Below the pieces are notes generated by a model. The model saw only the letters and a list, made by a program, of their open reading frames with translations. It made no database searches and was not told where the DNA came from. From Theropithecus gelada (lineage: Eukaryota; Chordata; Mammalia; Primates; Cercopithecidae): a stretch of 64,000 bases of DNA. The stretch covers positions 19,070,543 to 19,134,542 of the forward strand of contig NC_037680.1 in NCBI RefSeq assembly GCF_003255815.1, given 5' to 3'. Position numbers and translations under genes: made by a program. Each line of letters starts with the position of its first letter. The stretch's first letter is position 1. Positions 55,445 through 64,000 of the stretch are shown here, in pieces.

Positions 55445-56444
55445 AACGTATGAACAAGTTATGAGAAACAAAGTCATCTTTTGTTTAAATCCTGAAAACA
55501 TATGTTGTAAACAGTACAAAGGTAATTCTATATTATTGTAAATGTTCTCTTTCCTGAAGGACTCAGAATTTCTTTATTTTCACTCCCAACAGAACGTACT
55601 TTTCCAAGTTAAACTTGTAATATTCACATCTCCAGTTCTCTTAAAATTTACATACTAACCTTTACTTGTAATTTTTCCTCTATATTGAACTTGCTATTAA
55701 ATGACTTATATGGCTATTTCTCAAAATTCCACCTTAAAGAGATAGAAACAAGAAATATTTGACCAGCCACAGTTAAGTTTAAGAAAGAGGAATGATTTAT
55801 CAAATTCTCTGGCTTCTGTTTTCCTATTCAATGTCACAGGAATGTTTTGCCACCTGAGTATTTGTCACTTTATTTTAACTTTTGCAGATGTCAAACCCAA
55901 CTTGGACCTCTGACCAACAAATAATTTATGGTTGGGGACTCTTTTTAGATGGTAAAATTCCCTCCTGTGTATAGCTAGCAGTGCCAATTATTCTGAACAA
56001 AAGCAAACAACCACCTGAAAGTCCCTGAAAGAGATGATCCAATAAACAGAAGATACCTTACACATCAGTGGAGGCCATTAGAGCATCATTAAATTGAATC
56101 TGTTGCAGGGAAAGAATCGTCTGTATAACTGTCATCCAAAAGTGCATCTTTCCTTGACAAAATCCAATTATGTCAGGAAAACTAGCTAAACATGCCCAAT
56201 TTCAAAACCCAAAGAAAACTGTGAAAGGCTATAGAAATTATCTGGTTGGACTTCTATACAGAATGGAGCTTGTTTGAGAAAGTACTTCAGAACTTTGAGA
56301 AAGTACTTCAGAACATCCAAACAACCCTGTCTATGGTCTTCCTGTGACTATACTATTAATGGTTAAAACTGCATTCCCAGTCTTGAGATGAAGTAAAATT
56401 TTACTTAGGAAATAAAATTCTATTTTCTTTGAAGTAAGCATAGT
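55445..56444. other. Unique DNA with a perfect 21-bp tandem duplication
   Basis: No family recognised. The unit at 56273-56293 is repeated exactly at 56294-56314. Confidence 0.45.
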
Positions 56445-56648
56445 AAGAAAAAAAGAAAGAAGGAAAGGAAGAAAGGAAGATGAAAGAAAGGAAAGAAGAG
56501 AGAAAAGAATGAAGGTGGAAGGAAGGAAGGAAGGAAGGAAGGAAGGAAGGAAGGAAGGAAGGAAGGGAGGAAGGGAGGAAGGGAGGAAGGGAGGAAGGGA
56601 GGAAGGCAGGCAGGTGAGGGAGGGAGGGAGGGAGGGAAAGGAGGGGAT
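56445..56648. repeat. (GGAA)n/(GGGAGGAA)n purine microsatellite
   Basis: A GAAA/GGAA-rich start, then twelve pure GGAA units (56517-56564), five GGGAGGAA units, and GGGA units. 56516-56606 is 91 purines without a break. The 105-codon minus frame (Leu-Pro-Ser-Phe repeats) and the plus frame (Lys-Glu-Gly-Arg repeats) are artefacts. Confidence 0.96.
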
Positions 56649-57644
56649 AAAACCAGATTATTTCTCCCAAGGCATATTTGACAAAAGGTACTTTAAATAC
56701 ATGATGACTTCTACACATATTTCTTTACTCATCTAATAGCCTTTGCCTACAATGACATCTATTTTTCCTTTTCTCTCATGTAATAAAGAGTCTGACTCCA
56801 ATTGTGATGTTTGACTGCTCACAGCTTTCAAGCAGCACCCTGTCTCTCGTCCTGGGCTCCACATCTGGGCAAGGTAATAAGAAAGCCTGGGTGTTCTTTC
56901 CCTTGGTGCCAGTGGGAAGTTCAAAATACACAAGCCCCTGCTGATATGGAAGAACCTTCATCTCAACTCCAACTCCTAGCCACCATAGTAACCCTATGCC
57001 AGCCTCTTTTCCCAGTTCTCTCAAACCATTTCAGGCCTGCTTTGAAGGCCTGCCCTACCCTGTCCTAGAAAGCCTCATTATGTGAGTGAAAATCATTTTT
57101 ATACCCTCTTGGTATACATGTGAATTCATGAATCTTAACAAACCAATGTTTGGGTGAACACAAAATCTCATGTATTATATATGCCTAAATGGAAGCCATA
57201 GTATTAATGCACCAGAAGACTGTGAATCTGCAGAATGCATTTCAAATACAGGTGAAAAATAACCAGAATGAATTTTTAAAAGTTAAATAACAGACTCTGT
57301 TCACTGAAGAAAGAAAATGTGTCACACAGATTCAAGAACAAATATATCAATGTTGCTTTATCATGAAATAAAATAAATAGTAGTGAGAACTGTATAATAT
57401 TCAGCACTGTCAATAAGTTCAGCTGTTTACAAGGCAAAAGTGGGAGGTATATAAAAAGATCTGAAGTAGACAGAAACTGTATAATGTCCCAGGTTTATTT
57501 TACATACTGAAAAGATATCAAAAGATATATTTTCACAATGGGAAGAACACATTCCTTGAATGTGATTTATAAATTATTATAGCATTGTATTCTAACATAT
57601 TTTCATTGATTTCTAATATAAAATAGAAGATAAACTCTGTGGGG
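56649..57644. other. Unique non-coding DNA
   Basis: No family recognised; overlapping frames on both strands at 56733-57068 (66-85 codons) lack support. Confidence 0.4.
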
Positions 57645-57657
57645 AAAAAAGTTCACC

Positions 57658-57964
57658 TTCCAGGCACGGTGGCTCATGCCTGTAATCCCAGCACTTTGAG
57701 AGGCCAAGGTGGGCAGATCATCTGAGGTCGGGAGTTTGAGACCAGCCTGACCGACATGGAGAAACATCGACTTTACTAAAAATACAAAATTATGGTATTT
57801 TTACCATGCACATGGTGGTGCATGCCTGCAATCCCAGCTACTCAGGAAGGCTGAGGCAAGAGAATCCCTTGAACCCAGGAGGCAGAGGTTGCGGTGAGCC
57901 GAGATCACACTACTGCACTCCATCCTGAGCAATAAGAGCGAAACTCGATCTCAAAAAAGACAAA
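57658..57964 (+). mobile_element. AluS-like SINE
   Basis: Full Alu from TTCCAGGCACGGTGGC. Its linker between the arms is altered ('ATGGTATTTTTACCATGCAC'). A perfect 13-bp duplication, AAAAAAGTTCACC, lies at 57645-57657 and 57965-57977. Confidence 0.95.
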
Positions 57965-57997
57965 AAAAAAGTTCACCCACACACTGATTTAAAAAGT

Positions 57998-58047
57998 ATT
58001 CTATTCTATTCTATTCTATTCTATTCTATTCTATTCTATTCTATTCT
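57998..58047. repeat. (TTCTA)n pentanucleotide microsatellite in an Alu tail
   Basis: Nine to ten pure ATTCT units lie between the left target duplication and the T tail of the antisense Alu that follows. Confidence 0.95.
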
Positions 58048-58342
58048 TTTATTTTTTTGAAACAGAGTCTCACTCTATTGCCAGGCTAGAGTGATGTGGC
58101 ACGATCTTGGCTCACTGCAACCTCTGCCTTCCAGATTCAAGCAAGTCTCATGCCTCAGCCTCCCAAGTAGCTGGGATTGCAGGTGTGCACCACCACATCC
58201 AACTAAATTTTGTATTTTTAGTAGAGATGGGGTTTCACCATGTTAGCCAGTCTGGTCTTGAACTCCTGACTTCAGGTGATCCACCCTCCTCCGTCTCCCA
58301 AAGTGCTAGGAATACAGTCATGAGCCACCAGGGCTGGCCATA
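58000..58342 (-). mobile_element. Alu SINE, antisense, with (TAGAA)n tail
   Basis: 'GAAACAGAGTCTCACTCTATTGCC' to 'CACCAGGGCTGGCCAT'. The duplication AAAAAGTATT lies at 57990-57999 and 58343-58352, so the pentanucleotide run is part of the Alu tail. The plus frame at 58107-58343 is Alu read-through. Confidence 0.94.
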
Positions 58343-58439
58343 AAAAAGTATTTTGAAAGAACTAACTAAAGACGGAGAAAAAGTTAATATTTTTCTCAAG
58401 ATTGACAACAAATTATACCTCAATGGCAGCTTTTAAAAT

Positions 58440-60540
58440 TTACATATAATAAAGTATAATTTACATATAATAAAATGCACACATTTTAAGTCAACAATTT
58501 GATGAGTTTTAACAAATGTTTACACACAGGAAGTCCAGGACCAATCAAGATATAAAATATTTATGTCACCCAGAAGGTATTCTCATGCCACTTTGCAGTC
58601 AATCCATATCCTAACTTCTTTCCAGAAAATCAGAACTGACTTTTTTATCCTAGAATTACTTTTATATTTTACTGACACTCACATACATAAAATTATACTG
58701 TATGTAAGCTTTTGTATATGACTCATTTTGTTCATGTTTTTGATACTCATCCAGTTTGTTTCATTACTTTTTATTGCTCTGTAGCATTCCATTGTAATAA
58801 CGTGCAACAACTTTTTATTCATTCATCTCCAGTGGACATTTGGGTTATATTACTTTTTGGTTCTTATGAATAAATCTGCTATTCATGTGCAAGTTTTTAA
58901 CTGCAAGATCAGAAGATGTTTCTCATACCTTTTTCTTCTGAAAGTTTTTGCAATTTTTCCTTTTATATTTAGGTTTACTGTCTAATACAAATTAATTTTC
59001 TCTATGGTGTGAGGTAGAGATCAATATTCATTATTTTTCCTTGTAGAAATTCTTCTGTTTGTTATAACAGCATTTATAAAATATAGATCTATTGTCATTG
59101 GACTACTTTGGTGTCTTTTTACAAAGAAACAATGAACATATATGTGTTAGTGTATTTATGAGCTTTATTCTATTTCATTGAACTCCTGTTTATTCATACA
59201 CAATTATCACACAGTGTTGATCAGTGCAGCTTTCTGAATCCTTGAAATCACATAGTTTTGTGTATTTTTTCAAAACTTTTTGGCTATTCTTCTACGTTTG
59301 CATTTCCAGATAAATTTAAAAACTAATTACTTTAAAATTCCATAAAATTACTTTAGATAATTTTGATTGGCATTGTGTTGAATATATATGGATCAGTTTG
59401 AAGAGACTAGATATCTTATATATTAAATATTCCAATTTATGAACATGATATAACATCATTTGTTTATATAGTCTTTAATTTTTCTCAGCAATGTTTTGTC
59501 ATTTAAAGTGTGAAAGTCTTGAATAATTTTCTTTACAGTTATTCCTAAATTATTATATTATATACTTTTGTAAATGAAATTGCTAAATTCACCTAATAGC
59601 TCTTGTTGCCTCTTTGTAGATTACTTAGGATTTCCTACATAAACAATTGTACCATTTACAAATAGCAACAATTTTAATTCTTTTCCTCCATTTTTTACGT
59701 AGTTCATTCTTATTATTACCTTATTGTACTACCTACTACCAACAACACAACTTTGAGTAAAGGTAGGGAATGAACATCCTTGACTCTTCCCATTTTATGG
59801 GAAAAACATTTAATATTAACCGTTAAGTATAATATCAGCAGTAGGTTTTTTATATACATCCTTTATCAAGTTGAGGAGATTCCATACTATTCCTAGTTTG
59901 CTGACAGTTTTCATCACTGATGAAATTGAGTTTTGTTAAATACTTTTCCTGTTTTCACTAAATTGATCAAATGATTTGTCTCATTTATTATATTTATGAG
60001 GTGAACTGCGTTGATTGATGTTTAAATATTGAAACCACTTTTGCCTTCCTGAACATCCCTCCTCCTCTTGGTAGTGACACATTATGTTTTTTTTTCTTTT
60101 TTTAGATTGCTGTGCTAAAATCTTAGTGAGGAGTTTTGTTGATAAGGTATCTCAATTGCATCAATAATTTCAAATAGTAAATTGTTGGCTTGGATAATTT
60201 TTCTCTTTTAATGTTTGTTTTCTTGTTCATAATTTGTTCTTCTATCTTTAATGTATTAAAGTGTAAACTTACATCATTGACTTTTTTTTCCTCCAAGGAC
60301 TCTTCTAGATTTATACTGTAAAGTGTCATATGTTGTGTTTGCACTGTCATTTAATTGAAAATACTGTGTTTGCTTGTAATTTCTTCTTTGATCCATGTGC
60401 TATTTAGACAAGCACAGTTTAAATGCAAATATTTGAGGATTTTCCAATTATTATTTTTGTTATTGAATTCCTTTAACCCCTGATGGCCAGAATCAAACAA
60501 TATATGATTTCTGTACATATAATATAAAATATATATTATA
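58440..60540 (-). mobile_element. Antisense L1M (MD/ME-like), about 2.1 kb
   Basis: In order on the plus strand: 'GTAGCATTCCATTGTAATAAC', 'GGTTCTTATGAATAAATCTGC', 'GATTGGCATTGTGTTGAATAT', 'CCTCTTTGTAGATTACTTAGG', 'TTGAGTAAAGGTAGGGAATG', 'TATCAAGTTGAGGAGATTCC', 'TTAAATATTGAAACCACTTTTGCC' and 'ATTTCTTCTTTGATCCATG' are the antisense blocks of an old L1 3' UTR and ORF2. All frames are broken. Confidence 0.82.
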
Positions 60541-62609
60541 TTTTATTGAGGAGATCTGTGGCAAGCCCAAGATGTTACCCAATTTCTATGTTGGCAAGAC
60601 TCCAATCTAAACTCTGTTTCTCCTGTGGATTTTATTGAGGCGTGGTTTTAAATTTTTACAGGGCAGGTCTAAAATAGATGTTCCTCTAGAATATGGTTGT
60701 TAACTCCTTAGGCACGTATATTCCATCATCTTAGTTGCATGCTCAGAGTGCTAAAATGTTCTCTTGACTCTGACTAAACCAGAATTCCACCATTCCACGA
60801 GTTGCTCAAATTCTAGTATCTCTTGTGTTTCTGGCCCTATAGCAACCACTTCCTGGTAAACCTGACATCATCTCATTCTTTGCATGCACAACTGTACCTT
60901 TGGTGAAGAATTCATGACAGTCCTTCTCCTATGGTTTCACACACACTTCCCATGTAGTTCCCTGCTCTCCAGTGCTTTGCCCATTTGTTTCCAACCACTT
61001 CAACCATTACGAACTCTGAGGTCCCCAGTTCAGTGGACCCACCATATTTTATTCTATTCTAGCTCTCTGTCTGCAGCCATGAAATTGTCTCCATGCAAAA
61101 AAAAGGAAGGGAGAGCATGGGTTCCATCTCATGAATTCTCCTTCTCTAATTGGTCACAGTTTGCTTTACCTATTGTCTAACACCAGAAAATTGCTGTCTT
61201 AAATTCTTTCTCTCAGTTTCATGGCTTTTTTCTTTTGTAAGAAGACTAGTCCAGTGTCAGTTATGTTATTACTTCATTGGGAACAGAAGTGAAAGTCTGC
61301 TTAATTGAATTTATTTTCAATTCTTGGCTCACCATCTTCCATCAATTTCAATTTTCTTTAAAATATATGAAAATTCATATTGTTGCTATGTATTCTTATC
61401 TCCTTAAATGACTTTTATATAAATAATTCAAAGTAGGAAATTTATGTTATTTTTCTAATTTAAAATGATTTACAAGTCTATGTCTTCAATTCTAAAGTTC
61501 AGTACTCTATCCTAAACTTCTTTAATATAAAATATGTATATCTTGTCTCCTCTAACTCTCCATAAGTAAACTACAAATCAATAATCTTGAGGGTCCTCAA
61601 GGAGAAATGGGAAGGGATTCTATCCTGTGTTGCATATCATTTGTATTACATGAGTATAAATTTATTTCCCTGGTTCCATTAGGCTTATTCATATAAAAAT
61701 GTTGTACAAAACTATTTATGTACATTTTGTCACTGAGATTCTAAAATTTTTCATAATATAATAAGCACAAAATTAATTCCCAAATTTCCCTTCTAGCCAT
61801 GGATTTTGTCTCAATTGAATTTGATATGCTACAGAAGTGTCAGCAGTGCCTAAGTAGAAATGTATCTAAACCTCTCCAGAATACTAGCAGAGTGATTTAT
61901 TCATAAGTGTTTTTTGTTTTTGTTTTTTTCTTTCAACATCTTCCCGAACTAAGGAAACATGTGAAAGAATTGTGAAAGGAGTCTTATATTGTCAGGGAAT
62001 CAAATGTTTTTAAAGTACAGCTTTAGTCAAAAGATAGTTTTGCTGTGAAAAAGAACAAAAGAGAAAAAGAGAGATGTTCTGCCTGAAATGTATTAGCAAT
62101 AGAGACCTGACCTTCCAACAATCTATGAGCAGGAGAGGTTATTATGCAAATTGATGTGTCCAGCTGTTGTTCTTTTCCATGGTGGATAAAATAAAAGGAA
62201 ATAGGCTCAAATTGCAGCATGGGGCATGTAGGTTTGGCAGCTCTGCAAATGGCCCTTTGCCTATTAGCCTGAGGAAAGTGACAACTGATTGCAGGAGGGA
62301 ATTAAGGAATACTGATTTCACTATTAATATGTGGTTTCTCCACCCCCAGTTGGAACACAGACCCCTTAATACTCAACTGTCATAATACTGTATTCAACTT
62401 AACATGTAATGTAAACCTTTTATATACAGTAAAGAATATAAAGAACATTTTATAGATTTTTTAAACAATTTGGAATTATGTTCTAACAAATAGAAAGTCT
62501 TCCCAACCTCCTTGATTTGATGGAAAAAAAAGTACTTTGGTTAAATAATTTTGACTTCTAAATAGGGCAGCAATTGGAGTAGAAATAGTTGATGCATACA
62601 CAGGAACTT
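60541..62609. other. Unique or unrecognised non-coding DNA
   Basis: 60545-61340 has a higher GC content and may be another old LINE or LTR piece that I cannot name. The 98-codon frame at 60884-61180 and others lack support. Confidence 0.35.
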
Positions 62610-62790
62610 AGGCTTTTCAATAATTTTTGACCTATATTATCTCACGTGTTCTTTTATTCTCATTTTACAGAACAGAGAACTGGGTCCATGAAAGATGGGG
62701 CACTTGGCCCAGTGGGTGTTAGTAGATCTTGGAATAATACTATATCGACATGGGCCTCCTCTTGCTCAATCTAATGATCTTCCCCCAGAA
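62610..62790 (+). mobile_element. MIR SINE
   Basis: 'TATATTATCTCACGTGTTC', 'TTATTCTCATTTTACAGAACAG' and 'GGCACTTGGCCCAGTGGGTG' follow the MIR core and 3' part. Confidence 0.65.
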
Positions 62791-63894
62791 GCTTCCTTGT
62801 ACTCTCTCACTCATGCGATGACGTTCAGCTCTAAATTTCCTTGGGAGAGTACCAACGGACTTGACTGAAAAAGCCAATCACAGTGCTTGTCATACCCCCA
62901 GACCCCTCTAGAAACTCTTCTCAGGAACTTGAGGCTAGAAGTATGAGAAAATAAAACAGCTGCAGATTCTGTTGGAAAGCTTAGGAGACATGACAACCTA
63001 AAGTCAAGAGGAAGGAGAAGCTATGGATATTCAGAATAAGATACGCAACAGATAAAGAATCACTGATTAGAGAGTGAGAAAGCAGATGGTAGTTGAATAG
63101 CAAGAAGTAACACTGAGAGTGGGAGAGGGAGAGAGAGAGAGAGAGAAAAAAAAAATACAGGCAAATTGAATAATGCAGCAGTGCAAGATAAACATGGAAC
63201 ACTAAGAGGATCAGAGATCTTTTGCTCCTAAGATTCTGCTCATAGCTTCGATTCTGAAAGTCTTCAGGGGAACTCTCCTTGGGGAAGGTTTCTTATGATT
63301 CCCATTCTTCCTAAAAGCAGGCTACCCATACTCCCTTGCCTTGTGCTTTTTCCTGAATATGCATGGTTGACATGTTTCCGGCTACTTGGGTGTATGTATC
63401 TTGCCAATGCCCCTACCAGCTCTCAATATTTGAGGTTTCTTGAATATTATTGGTGTTTTATCATCAAAAGACTTCAAATAAGTGATATCAGAAAGCACTG
63501 ACATCAGTAGCTGACAGAGTTAGTGCTGACAACTGAGAACAGAAATGTTTGGGGGAAATAATTTAAAATAATACTAAAATTAATGATGTTCAGTTCTATC
63601 AAGTCATTCAGTTAGTATTTAGATGTATACATGGTTGTGAAATAAACATATGCTTCTAAGATGAGAGAGTAAGCAGATGGATTTTCCTACATACATCTTA
63701 TTTTTTGATATCCTAGGACAGTTATTTATGATCAGCATTGCGAGATTTAATCTTTATTTTAATTGTTTAAGATGCTTCATCTTTGTATTTCTGGCTAGCT
63801 AGGACAGAAGTACCTTGATGTAAAAATTCTTTAGTGTGCTTTCCTTAACTTATAGCAGTGTCTTTGGAAAATTCACTGACCAAATTTAACAGGT
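62791..63894. other. Unique DNA with a (GA)n run
   Basis: A GA-rich simple repeat followed by A10 lies at 63118-63157. The minus frame at 62981-63202 reads a Leu-Ser repeat through it. Nothing else recognised. Confidence 0.45.
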
Positions 63895-64000
63895 TTACAT
63901 TTTACTGAGTACCATCACGTTACAGGCAAAGTACTGGGTGCTTTATACTACTTGGCATTTGGTTTAATGTTCATAAAAACCTTATTAATTTCGTATTTTT
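63895..64000 (+). mobile_element. MIR SINE, running off the window end
   Basis: 'TACTGAGTACCATCACGTTAC', 'AGGCAAAGTACTGGGTGCTTTA' and 'TTTAATGTTCATAAAAACC' follow the MIR 5' half. The rest lies beyond the window. Confidence 0.65.

Noticed and set aside
56401..56736. Frames of 105 and 75 codons on opposite strands
   Set aside because: Products of the GGAA purine tract.
1..64000. A previously undescribed functional system
   Set aside because: No gene cluster, conserved RNA or ordered coding units were found; known repeat families account for about half of the window and the rest shows no coding structure.

Overview
This window looks like non-coding nuclear DNA from an Old World monkey (a cercopithecid such as a macaque, baboon or guenon). 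It is AT-rich and dense in Alu, L1, L2, MIR, MaLR and Tigger copies, which marks it as primate. Three Alu copies (23107-23442, 39624-39929, 45043-45316) carry the GGCCGGATCTCAG variant of the AluY A-box region. I associate that variant with the AluYR lineage of Old World monkeys rather than with apes or humans.

I find no convincing protein-coding gene, rRNA, tRNA or CRISPR array. The long open frames are Alu or L1 sequence read through, LTR sequence, microsatellites, or isolated frames under about 120 codons with no exon structure around them. The sequence is best read as intergenic or deep intronic.

Layout. 0-9 kb: a TATC microsatellite, an L1 hit by an Alu with a perfect 15-bp target duplication, an antisense L1M, MER5-like and MIR fragments. 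9-11 kb: an L2 end and three Alus. 11-22 kb: mostly unique AT-rich DNA with decayed antisense L2 pieces, one L1M 3' end and a TC/CA microsatellite. 22-31 kb: AluY, a probable twin-primed L1, a young AluYR next to a perfect 35-bp tandem duplication, a tandem Alu pair, a MER1 hAT element with an 8-bp target duplication, and a sense THE1 with an internal deletion and an Alu inside. 32-39 kb: a nested block in which a twin-primed primate L1 sits inside an antisense L1M, followed by a HAL1 split by a full antisense THE1 provirus and by an Alu monomer. 40-46 kb: L2 copies, one split by an MST LTR, plus a MER2 and an AluYR. 45.9-54.1 kb: three more Tigger elements, a GGA purine tract in an L1M, and a 1.06-kb solo LTR12 (ERV9) LTR that forms the only CpG-rich island. 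54-64 kb: an L2 ending in an AluY, a GGAA tract, two more Alus (one with a TTCTA microsatellite tail), about 2.1 kb of antisense L1M, unique DNA and MIR pieces.

The elements do not work together as a system. What the window records is a chronology of insertions: L2/MIR first, then HAL1/L1M/Tigger/MER, then MaLR and LTR12, then primate L1 and AluS, then AluY/AluYR. The best candidate for present function is the LTR12 LTR. I did not find an undescribed biological system and do not claim one. Family names come from recognising sequence by eye; a RepeatMasker run would settle subfamilies and exact edges.
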